Shown here piece by piece: positions 56,382 to 64,000 of a stretch of DNA of 64,000 nucleotides. Positions within the stretch are counted from its first letter, which is position 1. Each line of letters starts with the position of its first letter. The DNA lies in assembly GCF_900163665.1 (NCBI RefSeq), contig NZ_FUIA01000019.1:124001-188000 (forward strand), in the 5' to 3' direction. The translations under genes and the position numbers were made by a program. The notes under the pieces are model-generated. The model saw nothing but the letters and a program-made list of their open reading frames with translations, made no database searches and was not told where the DNA came from. Source of the DNA: Frigoribacterium sp. JB110. GTDB lineage: Bacteria > Actinomycetota > Actinomycetes > Actinomycetales > Microbacteriaceae.

Positions 56382-57008
56382 TCAGCCCGTTCGCTCCTGT
56401 GCGAGGCGGAGGGCGAGCGCGGTGCGGTCGCGCTGACCGAGTTTGCGCAGCAGCGTGGAGACGATGTTCTTCACTGTGCCATGGGCCAGGTGCAGGTCGT
56501 CTGCGATCTCGACGTTGGGCAGGCCGCGCGCCACGAGTTCGGCGACGGCCCGCTCCGATTCGGTGAGTTCAGGGAGGGGTGCTGCCGACGTTGCGGGCGA
56601 CAGCGCCGCTCGTGCGACACGAGGGTCGAGCACGAGTCCTCCGGCGATCACCTGACGGATCGCCTCGACGAGGCCGTCGGTGGAGACGTCCTTGAGCAGG
56701 AAGCCAGCCGCACCCGCATCGAGCAGATCGCGCACGGTTCGTGCGTCGTCAAAGGTGGTGAGGACGAGCACCGGCAAGCCGGGATGGTCGACGATGCAGC
56801 GACGCACCAAGCCGAGCCCGTCGAGCGTGGGCATCCGTGCGTCAGCGAGTACGACGTCCGGAGCGACTTCGGGGATCATCGCGAGCGCCCGCAGCCCATG
56901 CTCGGCCTCACCGACCACTTCGATATTCGCGTCGGTCTCCAGGATCATCCGGAGCCCGCGGCGCAGCAGCTCCTGATCGTCCACGACGAGCACCCGAACG
57001 CCATTCAT
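56382..57008 (-). CDS. NarL/LuxR-type response regulator
   Basis: 208 residues: receiver with the Asp in VVLADARMPTLDG and Lys in FLLKDVSTD, and a C-terminal LuxR HTH (LTESERAVAELVARGLPNVEIADDLHLAHGTVKNIVSTLLRKL). ATG overlaps the kinase gene stop. Controls an unknown target; the divergent CPBP gene is the nearest. Confidence 0.92.
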   Translation of the reverse strand: MNGVRVLVVDDQELLRRGLRMILETDANIEVVGEAEHGLRALAMIPEVAPDVVLADARMPTLDGLGLVRRCIVDHPGLPVLVLTTFDDARTVRDLLDAGAAGFLLKDVSTDGLVEAIRQVIAGGLVLDPRVARAALSPATSAAPLPELTESERAVAELVARGLPNVEIADDLHLAHGTVKNIVSTLLRKLGQRDRTALALRLAQERTG

Positions 57009-58195
57009 GCTGTGCCCCCAGAAGCAGACAGCGCCACGGCCGCCGCTTCCGACGGCAGCGCGACTGCCAGCCGGAATCCGTCCAACGTCGGCTCGGCGGT
57101 CAGCCGCCCGCCGAGCGCTTCCGCACGGGAGCGCAACGACCGCAGTCCGAATCCGTCTGCCGCGGTCGCGCCGACGGAGCCCGTCCCGCCATCGTCCGCG
57201 ATCACGGCATCCACGCCGTCGGGCGCGACGACCACATGCAACCGAACGGCGGTCGCCCGGCTGTGCCGCACGACGTTGGTCAGTCCTTCCTGCACGAACC
57301 GCAGCAGCAGTAACGATTGCTCGTGCGGCAGCGGCACGTCTTCGCCCTCGATCGTCACCGTGATGTCAATACCGGTCCCCCGGAACGCCTCGGCGACCGC
57401 ACCGAACGCCTCCGCGTCGCCGAGCGCGGACAGTTCCACCGGATGCATCGCGCGCACCAGACGTCGCATGGCAGCGAGAGAATCACCGACGACACTCCTC
57501 GCCCGGATGACCTCCGCGCGTGCCGCATCCGGATCGTCGACGCGGGAGACGTAGTCGAGTGAGAGACCGATCGCGGTGAGCCGATGACCGAGGTCGTCGT
57601 GCAGCTCCCGCGCCGTGCGCTCCCGCTCTTGTGCCAGTACGAGGTCTCGATCCGCCTGAAGCCGTCTCTGCAGCTCCTCGTTGGCTGCGTCCAACCGCAC
57701 GAGCGCGTCCTGCAGCGAGTCGCTCACCCGGAGGCTGTCGCGCAGCACCACCGCGACGGCCGCCGCGATCCCAGCCAGGAGCGCCGCACCGATAGCCTCG
57801 ATGAAGATGATCTGGGGAGGGCTGCCGGTACTCAGATGCAGCGCGACGACGAGGGTGACCAGCCCTGCGGCGTAGGCCCACAGCACAATGCCAGCGGAGA
57901 AGGTGACGCCGAGGACGAGACAGGCCGTCCAGATGATGCCGTAGTAGAGCGCGCCGTTGCCGAGTGCCATCGTCACGATTGCGACGAAGGCGACTGCGGC
58001 GATCCGGGATCTCTGCGCCGAGCGGCGCCACATCACCCACGTGACAACGGCAGCGGCGAGCAGCCCGGCGATCAGGGCGCTCACACCTGGGTGCCTGACG
58101 GGTGCTGAATACAGCGCCATCAGCGCCGGCCCGGCGATGCCGATGCCCGCGGCGAGATCGAGCAGTCCGGTGCGAAGTGACGGGCCGCTGAACAT
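57005..58195 (-). CDS. NarL-family sensor histidine kinase
   Basis: About 396 residues. Five to six N-terminal helices, a coiled coil, HisKA_3 with the His in RTARELHDDLGHRLTAIG, and the ATPase domain (EGLTNVVRHS, DGFGLRSLRSRAE). ATG 58195 is chosen over 58231 since TACGCT is seven bases before it. Overlaps the response regulator (ATGA). Stimulus unknown. Confidence 0.88.
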   Translation of the reverse strand: MFSGPSLRTGLLDLAAGIGIAGPALMALYSAPVRHPGVSALIAGLLAAAVVTWVMWRRSAQRSRIAAVAFVAIVTMALGNGALYYGIIWTACLVLGVTFSAGIVLWAYAAGLVTLVVALHLSTGSPPQIIFIEAIGAALLAGIAAAVAVVLRDSLRVSDSLQDALVRLDAANEELQRRLQADRDLVLAQERERTARELHDDLGHRLTAIGLSLDYVSRVDDPDAARAEVIRARSVVGDSLAAMRRLVRAMHPVELSALGDAEAFGAVAEAFRGTGIDITVTIEGEDVPLPHEQSLLLLRFVQEGLTNVVRHSRATAVRLHVVVAPDGVDAVIADDGGTGSVGATAADGFGLRSLRSRAEALGGRLTAEPTLDGFRLAVALPSEAAAVALSASGGTA

Positions 58196-58336
58196 GACTA
58201 CCAGCGTATGCACGAAGGGCGCAGATGACACGTGACCGCAGTCACGAAGACTGCCCGGGTCCGGTGGCTTCCGTCACCACCGGTGATGACCGCAGCGCGG
58301 CGCGCACGGCCACGTCACCTCCGTAGCGTTCCAGAT

Positions 58337-59245
58337 ATGACGTCCTCTGCTTCTGCTGCTGTCCGCACCGGCCCTGCCCCGATGCCCAGGCTCGGCACCG
58401 GACCGCTCGGCATCACGCTGCGGATCATCGTCGCGGTCGGCGTGCTGGCGGTCGCCAACGTCGTCGCCGGGATCCTGCCAGCCTCTCTCGTACTCATCCC
58501 CGGTGCACTCGATCTGCTCTCCGGCTCCTCGCCGTGGGCGTTCGCTGCCGCGTTCATCCTGCAGTCGCTCGTCCTCATCATCGTCGTCCTCCTGGTGTGG
58601 GCGTGGATGCGATGGGTGGAACGCCGGTCGATTCGAGATGCAGGCTGGCGCTGGGGGCGCCAGTCGATCCTCTGGCTTCTCCTCGGCGTCGCCGTCGCGG
58701 CAGCCAGCCTCATCGTGGTGACGGCCATGCTCCCAGCCGTCGGATCCGTGCCCGCCTCCCCCGCCATGTTCGGTGAGCCCGGCGCCGCGCCGTTGACGGT
58801 CGCCCTGCTGATCCTGCACTACATCGGCCTCGCGTTCCTGCAGCAGAGCATCCCGGAAGAACTGCTGTTCCGCGGCTGGCTGCTGTGGCGGCTCCGTCAT
58901 CGGCCCGTCGTCGCCGTCGTGGTCACCACGCTTGCGTTCACTGTGATCCATCTCGTCTCCAGCGGCGGTCAGCAGTCCGCGTGGGAGCACGTGCTCTATC
59001 TCGCACTGCCCTTCGGCTTCGCCGTGCTCGCGACGGGCATGCTGCTGTGGACGGGCTCGCTGTGGGCGGCGGTCGGCGTGCACGGCGGCTTCCACATCGG
59101 CAACTACATCGCCGCTTCGGTCCTGGCCCCTGTCGACTCGGCCACGTCGTGGCTCGCCGTCGGCGGAGTCCAAGCCACCATCGGCCTGGTGCTCGTGGCC
59201 ACCGCCCTCCGCCGCGGCAAGACGATTCTCGACGCACGCGACTGA
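58337..59245 (+). CDS. CPBP family intramembrane metalloprotease
   Basis: 302 residues with about eight helices. The CPBP/Abi motifs are PEELLFRGWLLW (EExxxR) and AFTVIHLVS and HGGFHIGN (His ligands). It may process membrane proteins or act in bacteriocin self-protection. ATG 58337 has TAGCGT (58324-58329) seven bases before it. Divergent from the kinase/regulator pair. Confidence 0.88.
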   Translation: MTSSASAAVRTGPAPMPRLGTGPLGITLRIIVAVGVLAVANVVAGILPASLVLIPGALDLLSGSSPWAFAAAFILQSLVLIIVVLLVWAWMRWVERRSIRDAGWRWGRQSILWLLLGVAVAAASLIVVTAMLPAVGSVPASPAMFGEPGAAPLTVALLILHYIGLAFLQQSIPEELLFRGWLLWRLRHRPVVAVVVTTLAFTVIHLVSSGGQQSAWEHVLYLALPFGFAVLATGMLLWTGSLWAAVGVHGGFHIGNYIAASVLAPVDSATSWLAVGGVQATIGLVLVATALRRGKTILDARD

Positions 59246-59335
59246 CGGTGATGCCGGAAGCTGTCTGAGTGCTGGTATCGATGCCGAGGCATTCCGCGAA
59301 GTCATCCGGATGTGCGCAGCGCCCCGGCTGAGACA

Positions 59336-59497
59336 ATGGTCGTCGTGACGACACCCCCGCACGAGTTCGACCTCGCCTCCATCGGCGATGGGCTCGTCGT
59401 CTCGGGAGCTCGCGCCGAACTCGAACACGCGGCGGCCACAGGAACGATGGTCGTCACTGCTCCGCCCGGCACAGGAAATACCACATGTCGCGTTTGA
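59336..59497 (+). pseudogene. hrpB: Truncated hrpB (ATP-dependent helicase) 5' end
   Basis: A 53-codon piece reads MVVVTTPPHEFDLASIGDGL and goes on to TGTMVVTAPPGTGNTTCRV. The last part matches HrpB's Walker A region APPGTGKTT with K changed to N, then the match stops and a TGA follows. Normal HrpB is over 800 residues. The rest of the gene is absent here, so it is broken near 59488. Confidence 0.7.
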
Positions 59498-59510
59498 CGC
59501 CACTGCGAAC

Positions 59511-59662
59511 GCTCCCGACCACTGGCTGAGCGGCGTTCCCGACTCGAGGTAATACCTCGTCAGCGCCGACGCCGCATCACGATCGCCGTCACCGATGACG
59601 ACAGAGTTCTGCAGATACCGGTAGCCGTCACCAGCAGGCATCACCCTGATCGACACCGTCAC
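59511..59662 (-). pseudogene. Truncated MobF/TrwC-type conjugative relaxase 5' end
   Basis: From GTG 59662 on the minus strand: VTVSIRVMPAGDGYRYL, VVIGDGDRD and LTRYYLESGTPLSQW. This matches the beginning of actinobacterial MobF relaxases, where the consensus is M-S-A-G-x-G-Y, GDGDR and LTRYYxExGTPPGRW. The match is lost after W (about 59511). A whole relaxase is over 1000 residues, so this is a remnant of conjugative DNA. Confidence 0.6.
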
Positions 59663-59779
59663 ACCTGTCAGGTGCGCGACGGCCCTTTCGTCGGAGCGCG
59701 CTGAGGACGGGGTTCCCTTCTCTCCGCTGACTTCGTCAGACGCACAACAGCACGCGTGCCCTGGCAGCTGCGTCGCCAC

Positions 59780-59970
59780 ACGCGGGCTGCTCATGGTCAC
59801 GGGCGGGCTCGGTGATCGCTGGGACCGCCGCCGCGTGTTCGTGATCGGCCCGGCACTGTTCGGCATTGCGTCCGTGCTCGGCGCCTTCTCACCGTCCCCC
59901 GAGTTGCTGACTGCCGCATGCGCGCTCAGGGGGATCGACGGCGCGGCGCTCCTGCCGTCGGGTCGGGGCG
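59780..59970 (+). pseudogene. MFS (DHA2) transporter fragment
   Basis: The frame reads GLLMVTGGLGDRWDRRRVFVIG then LFGIASVLGAFSPSPELLTAACALRG, which is motif A and helices 2-3 of an EmrB/QacA-type drug exporter. No start region or remaining helices are present, and the match ends near LLPS (about 59962). Remnant only. Confidence 0.6.
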
Positions 59971-60010
59971 GAGCGAGCCAGTGGTCGACTTCTCAAAAAT
60001 ACACTCTATG

Positions 60011-60060
60011 TTGATTTATGGCTGTCAGATCTCTAGGTTGGTGAGGTAAGCGTTACCTAA
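60011..60060 (+). promoter_or_regulatory. Iron-regulated promoter with DtxR/IdeR box
   Basis: TTGATT (60011-60016) and TAGGTT (60034-60039) are spaced by 17 bases. Directly after, at 60042-60060, TGAGGTAAGCGTTACCTAA is a 19-base palindrome close to the DtxR/IdeR consensus, covering the expected start site. Iron-loaded repressor should block transcription when iron is plentiful. Confidence 0.82.
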
Positions 60061-60084
60061 CCCCTCAGCACCCAAGGAATCACC

Positions 60085-61161
60085 GTGCCAATCACTCGAA
60101 CCATCGCAGCCCCCCTGACTCTTGTTGCTGCGGCATCCCTGCTTCTCACCGGATGTGCGCTGTCTACGCCTGCCGACAACGGCGTAGCGACGCCAGGGAG
60201 TACCAGTTCGACGTTGATCCAGCTGGATCGGCCCGAAATCAGTGCGCACGCCGAGGACGAGGCGATCTCGTATCCGATCACCATCGAGCATGCACTGGGC
60301 GAGACCACGATCGTTGAGGAACCGCAGCGCATCGTGGCCCTCGGCGCGGTCGAACGCGACGCCGTCATAGCGCTCGGTGCCGCTGATCGCCTGGTGGGCG
60401 CAGGAGTGCCTTTCTACGATGACAGCGTCAACCCGTGGATCGATGATTTGGTCTCCGCCGAAGACTTCGTCGCCATCCCGTGGGATCAGAATGCGCAGTA
60501 CAACATCGAGCAGATCCTGAGCCTCGACCCGGACCTGATCCTCGCACCAACCTCGTTCACCATCTCGACGGACTACGCCACACTCAGTGCCGTGGTCCCG
60601 ACCATCGCCTTCCTGGAGAACCCCATCACAGATCGTTGGCAGGACGTGACGCAGCTGACCGGTGACGCCCTCGGGCAGCCCGCTCGTGCGGCCGCACTCG
60701 TCGACGAGGCCGAATCCGCCCTCTCGCAGCTCGCGGAGGCCTACCCGGGGTTGCAGGGCAAGACCGTGAGCTTCACGGTCGCGCAGGGCGGCGACGCCTA
60801 CGGTGTGCTCTCCGACGTGAACGACACCATGATCAAGAATCTCTCTGATCTGGGACTCTCCGTCCCTGCCGCAGTCGAAGCGCTCCCGGAGAATCCGCTC
60901 AACCCGGGAGTGAGCGACATCAGCATCGAAGAGATCGGAGCGATCGACGCTGACCTCATACTCATCGCCCACATGGCCCCCGATGCCGAAACTGCTACCG
61001 AATCGAGCCCCCTGTTCGATGCGCTGGATGGAGTGAAAGACGGCGGATACCAGTCGTTGAATCTTCTGGCCGCCACCGCGCTTCGTACACCGACCGCGCT
61101 CTCGCTCTACTGGGGCCTGAATACCATCAGCGGCACGCTGAGCACAGTGGCGGACAAGTGA
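60085..61161 (+). CDS. Iron-siderophore ABC transporter substrate-binding lipoprotein
   Basis: 358 residues. A lipoprotein signal with lipobox LLTGC (Cys at 23) anchors it outside the membrane; the rest is a FecB/FhuD-type periplasmic-binding fold with PQRIVALGAVERDAVIALGAADRLVG and GVPFYDDSVNPW. GTG start follows AAGGA. First gene of the iron operon, downstream of the DtxR box. The siderophore is not predictable. Its stop overlaps the next start. Confidence 0.9.
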   Translation: MPITRTIAAPLTLVAAASLLLTGCALSTPADNGVATPGSTSSTLIQLDRPEISAHAEDEAISYPITIEHALGETTIVEEPQRIVALGAVERDAVIALGAADRLVGAGVPFYDDSVNPWIDDLVSAEDFVAIPWDQNAQYNIEQILSLDPDLILAPTSFTISTDYATLSAVVPTIAFLENPITDRWQDVTQLTGDALGQPARAAALVDEAESALSQLAEAYPGLQGKTVSFTVAQGGDAYGVLSDVNDTMIKNLSDLGLSVPAAVEALPENPLNPGVSDISIEEIGAIDADLILIAHMAPDAETATESSPLFDALDGVKDGGYQSLNLLAATALRTPTALSLYWGLNTISGTLSTVADK

Positions 61162-62021
61162 GCGGCGCCATCACCGGCCACCTCGCAACAGTCACCCACG
61201 TGGCCGACCTATCGCCGGGCCTGCGACGGGTAACCGTGTCCGCCACGTCGCTCCGCGATCTGGCGCCGAGCGGATCGGGCGGCGACGCAGTCAAAGTGTT
61301 CTTCCCAACGCCGACCCGACCCGAGCCGGGGGTGCCGTTCCTCGAATCTCCGGGAGTGCTCGCCCATCCGGGCGGAGAGCGGTCGCCGATGCGCACGATC
61401 AGCGTCGCAGCGTTCCGCCGGGCGCGTGATCGGCTAACACGGTCGGGAATCAGCGAACTCGACCTGGACTTCGTCATGCACGATTCCGAGGGCGTCGCAG
61501 GCCCCTGGGTGAAGAAGGCCTCCCCTGGCGCATTGCTCGGGCTGCTCGGACTCGCCAATGCATTCGTAATAGCCGACGGCACTCGTCGACTCGTCGCGCT
61601 CGCCGACCTGAGCGCCCTCCCAGCCCTGCTGAGCGTCGTCGAGCACCTGAGCGCTGAGATCGTCGTCGACGTCACCCTCGTCGAGCCGGATGTGCGAAGA
61701 CTGCCACCGCTGCCACCGCGACTGCAGCATAGCGCCGTCGTCCCCGACACTGTGGGTGCCGTCACGTCAATGTCGCGGGTGCTCGCAACGCTTCCTGACT
61801 TCACGGAATCGCAGTTCTGGTTTGCCGGCGAACGCGCGCTGGTGCGCGACATCCGGCGACAGGCGAGAGCCGCCGGAGTTCCGCGGGAACGGGCCTACGC
61901 GAGCGGTTACTGGCGCGCGGGGTGGGATGCGCCACGGCTCGAGAAGCACGAGATGAGCCTCTTCCAGTCGGGCCTCGCGGAGGGGCGCTCGCTCGCAGAG
62001 ATCGACCTCCTCTCCGAATGA
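61158..62021 (+). CDS. Siderophore-interacting protein (FAD-binding ferric reductase)
   Basis: 287 residues of the SIP family (FAD-binding 9 plus SIP C-terminal domain). The FAD segment is RSPMRTISVAAFRRA (R-x-Y-T-like with the Tyr replaced by Ser: RTIS) and the C-terminal segment ends YWRAGWDAPR, typical of the family. Uses NAD(P)H to release iron from siderophore inside the cell. GTG overlaps the lipoprotein gene; the stop overlaps the permease gene. Confidence 0.88.
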   Translation: MSGAITGHLATVTHVADLSPGLRRVTVSATSLRDLAPSGSGGDAVKVFFPTPTRPEPGVPFLESPGVLAHPGGERSPMRTISVAAFRRARDRLTRSGISELDLDFVMHDSEGVAGPWVKKASPGALLGLLGLANAFVIADGTRRLVALADLSALPALLSVVEHLSAEIVVDVTLVEPDVRRLPPLPPRLQHSAVVPDTVGAVTSMSRVLATLPDFTESQFWFAGERALVRDIRRQARAAGVPRERAYASGYWRAGWDAPRLEKHEMSLFQSGLAEGRSLAEIDLLSE

Positions 62022-63058
62022 CAACGACCCTGCGCCGTGCGCTGCCCGCGTTCGTCGGCGTTGCCCTTCTCGTCCTGTTCGCGATCCTCTCACCCGCCGT
62101 CGGGGCGAAGTCCCTCCCGATTGACCAGGTGATCTCCGTGCTATGGCAGCCGGACGACAGCGCAGCATCCGTGATCGTATGGGGTCTCCGGATGCCTCGA
62201 GTACTGCTCGGCGCGGCTGTGGGAATCGCCCTCGGAGCGGCCGGGGCTCTCGCACAGGCGGTGACGAGGAATCCCCTTGCCGACCCGGGCCTGCTCGGCG
62301 TGAATGCCGGCGCATCGGTTGCCGTCGCCATGGCAATCACCTTCGGCGGGGTCAGCCACTACCTGGGCTTCGTCGCCTGGGGCGTCGTGGGCGCCACCGT
62401 CGCGGCGGTCATTGTCATCACTGTGGGCGCGGCAGCGCGGATCGGGGATCCCCGCACGCGTCTCGTGCTGACCGGCGTCGCTCTCTCCGCGATGCTCACC
62501 TCGGTCACCTCCGCTCTGACGGTGACCGACTCGACGACGCTCAATCGCTTCCGCATCTGGACGGTCGGGAGCCTCGCCGGGCGAGGTTGGGAGGTCGCCG
62601 TGCCCACGGCCCTATGCGTCGCGATCCTGCTGCTGCTCGTCACACCGCTCATCCGCGATCTTGGCACGGCGGCGCTGGGAGACGACGTGGCCCGGGCGCT
62701 CGGAGCACACGTGGTGAGGACCCGTTGGCTCGTCGTCGGCGGATTCGCCGCGCTCAGCGGTGTCGCGACCGCAGCCGCAGGCCCGATCGGCTTCGTCGGA
62801 CTCATCGTCCCGCACCTGGCACGCATCGCCACCGGTCCCGCTCTGGGTTGGAACGTGGCTGGCAGCGCGGCACTCGGCGGCGCTCTCGTCCTCGCGTCGG
62901 ATATCGTCGGGCGCGTGGCCGTCCGACCGGGAGAGCTGGACGTGTCGATCGTACTCGCGTGCATCGGCACCCCGGTCTTCCTCCTCCTCATCGTGAAGAC
63001 CCGCCGGCGACGAGCATCCACGGCGAAACGGAGCGCAAGGGTGGAAGCTACCCGATGA
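62018..63058 (+). CDS. FecCD-type iron-siderophore ABC permease (first)
   Basis: 346 residues with about nine to ten helices. Family segments are LRMPRVLLGAAVGIALGAAGA, VTRNPLADPGLLGVNAGAS and AAGPIGFVGLIVPHLAR. ATG 62018 overlaps SIP by four bases, and the end overlaps the second permease by four bases. Pairs with the next gene to form the channel. Confidence 0.92.
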   Translation: MTTTLRRALPAFVGVALLVLFAILSPAVGAKSLPIDQVISVLWQPDDSAASVIVWGLRMPRVLLGAAVGIALGAAGALAQAVTRNPLADPGLLGVNAGASVAVAMAITFGGVSHYLGFVAWGVVGATVAAVIVITVGAAARIGDPRTRLVLTGVALSAMLTSVTSALTVTDSTTLNRFRIWTVGSLAGRGWEVAVPTALCVAILLLLVTPLIRDLGTAALGDDVARALGAHVVRTRWLVVGGFAALSGVATAAAGPIGFVGLIVPHLARIATGPALGWNVAGSAALGGALVLASDIVGRVAVRPGELDVSIVLACIGTPVFLLLIVKTRRRRASTAKRSARVEATR

Positions 63059-64000
63059 GCGCGCCCGCAGGTTCCGGCTGGAGAACATCGACGCGTGCGC
63101 GGCGGCGAGGCGGACACGTCGCATTCATGGTCCTTGCCGCAGTTGCTCTCGCGATCGTGGGACTGGGCGTGGGGACGTACGCGATTCCGGTCTCGGACAT
63201 CGTAGCGACCCTTTTTGGCACCGGAGGCGAGCGGGAAAGCGTCACGGTCAGAGACCTTCGCGCCCCGCGCATGGCCGCGGCACTCCTCGTCGGGGCCGCG
63301 CTCGCAGCCGGCGGATCGCTCATGCAGACGCTGACCCGCAATCCACTCGGAAGCCCCGACCTGCTCGGCATCTCCGCCGGTGCATCCACTGGCGCGCTTG
63401 TCAGCATCATCGTCGCTGGTCAGCTCGGCGCCGTCGTCGGAGTGGGTGCGCTGGTGGGCGGCGCCGCGGCGGCAGCTGTCGTGTTGGCCCTCGCTGCGCT
63501 GACCCGCGGCACCGACCGCATGGGAACGGTCGTACTGGTGGGGGTCGCCGTCGGGCTGCTCGCGCTGGCCGTCAACACCTTCCTGATCTCGGCAGCCTCC
63601 TCACAGACCGCACTGCAGGCCTCCGTATGGCTAACGGGCAGTCTCCACGCCGTCACTTGGGCCCAGATCGGCTGGCTCGCGGGGGCCTGCGCACTGCTGC
63701 TGCCCGCCGCCGCGGTGGCCACGCGCCCGCTTCGGATTCTGGTCCTCGGGGATGACCTCGCGACATCGCTCGGAGCGCGCTTGCGCAGCGCCCAACTGTT
63801 CGTCCTCGCCGTCAGCGTGCTTCTTGTCGTGGTGACCGTCAGCGTCGCGGGCCCGATCCCATTCGTCGCGCTGGTCGCTCCGGCGCTCGCACGACGTATC
63901 ACGGGCACGGCGGGCTCGGCGCTGGGAGCGTCAGTGGCCTGCGGGATGCTCCTGGTGGTCGCGGCCGAGATCGTCGGAACGATTCTGCTGTCACCGGTGA
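63055..64000 (+). CDS. FecCD-type iron-siderophore ABC permease (second, cut by window end)
   Basis: ATG 63055 starts MSAPAGSGWRTST; the frame is open to the end of the window (315 codons). LRAPRMAAALLVGAALAAGGSLMQTLTRNPLGSPDLLGISAGAS and AGPIPFVALVAPALARRI are clear FecCD motifs. A regular N-terminal cytoplasmic segment of about 20 residues precedes the first helix. The missing end, and probably the ATPase gene, lie to the right. Confidence 0.92.
   Translation, partial: MSAPAGSGWRTSTRARRRGGHVAFMVLAAVALAIVGLGVGTYAIPVSDIVATLFGTGGERESVTVRDLRAPRMAAALLVGAALAAGGSLMQTLTRNPLGSPDLLGISAGASTGALVSIIVAGQLGAVVGVGALVGGAAAAAVVLALAALTRGTDRMGTVVLVGVAVGLLALAVNTFLISAASSQTALQASVWLTGSLHAVTWAQIGWLAGACALLLPAAAVATRPLRILVLGDDLATSLGARLRSAQLFVLAVSVLLVVVTVSVAGPIPFVALVAPALARRITGTAGSALGASVACGMLLVVAAEIVGTILLSPV

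Larger units (their letters stand above)
59246..60084. other. Region of gene remnants without an intact gene
   Basis: This 839-base stretch has no complete gene. It contains the 5' end of hrpB (plus), the 5' end of a MobF relaxase (minus) and an internal piece of an MFS transporter (plus), described separately, then an AT-rich promoter with iron box. The order and broken ends indicate recombination. Confidence 0.75.

Overview
The window is high-GC actinobacterial chromosome, most likely from the family Microbacteriaceae and plausibly Microbacterium. Evidence is the combination of RbpA, a polyphosphate-type glucokinase, a DUF3145 gene beside a compact fabD-fabH-acpP-fabF cluster with a FasR-type regulator and a homodimeric aceE, a TctCBA transporter, strong GC bias at third codon positions, and many GTG starts. 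It is mostly ordinary chromosome read in short operons on both strands. No rRNA, CRISPR array, prophage or intact insertion sequence was seen.

Layout. 1-300 is a non-coding stretch with a duplicated hairpin. 301-4494 is the conserved run HIT hydrolase, PhoH ATPase, ybeY, CorC-type membrane protein, era. 4495-6433 is leuA behind a leucine-rich leader peptide and hairpin. 6557-14189 carries recO, uppS, an alpha/beta hydrolase, a glutathione peroxidase (minus strand), dusB, a dGTPase and dnaG. tRNA-Asn, an orphan ABC ATPase, a small Rv0909-like protein, def, a DMT transporter and tRNA-Met follow. 17831-26079 holds DUF3145 and then, on the minus strand, aceE, fasR, fabD, fabH, acpP and fabF, linking acetyl-CoA production to fatty acid synthesis. 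26784-32089 is a citrate-type two-component system divergent from tctCBA, with an inverted repeat between them. After an aldo/keto reductase, tRNA-Val, an acyltransferase, a zinc-ribbon coiled-coil protein and a DNA polymerase I-like enzyme come rnpB, ppgK, rbpA, a phosphodiesterase and an SPFH/NfeD pair.

41507-49728 has an SDR, a NarL-type two-component pair, an acyltransferase, a DedA protein whose frame runs antisense into an AEC transporter, and a short UvrA-like protein. 49729-54255 looks more accessory: a methyltransferase, a decayed GNAT gene, DUF1990, GNAT, a VapBC-type toxin-antitoxin pair with an AT-rich promoter, a HAD hydrolase and two small regulators or zinc proteins. 54345-59245 holds an Rpf/LysM muralytic protein with a long structured leader, small enzymes, another NarL-type system and a CPBP protease.

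59246-60084 is a graveyard of three truncated genes: the hrpB 5' end, a MobF relaxase 5' end and an MFS fragment. It borders an iron-uptake operon (binding lipoprotein, siderophore-interacting reductase, two FecCD permeases, the last cut by the window end) that carries a textbook DtxR/IdeR box over its promoter. I infer that this right flank is a recombination junction and that the iron operon may be an island.

A pattern across the window is a -10-like hexamer about 6 bases before the start codon at more than ten genes, which points to frequent leaderless transcription. I see no clearly new defence or biosynthetic system. The best leads are the interleaved (pseudoknot-like) leader of the Rpf gene, the leu attenuator with a leaderless leader peptide, and the gene-remnant junction at 59.3-60.1 kb.
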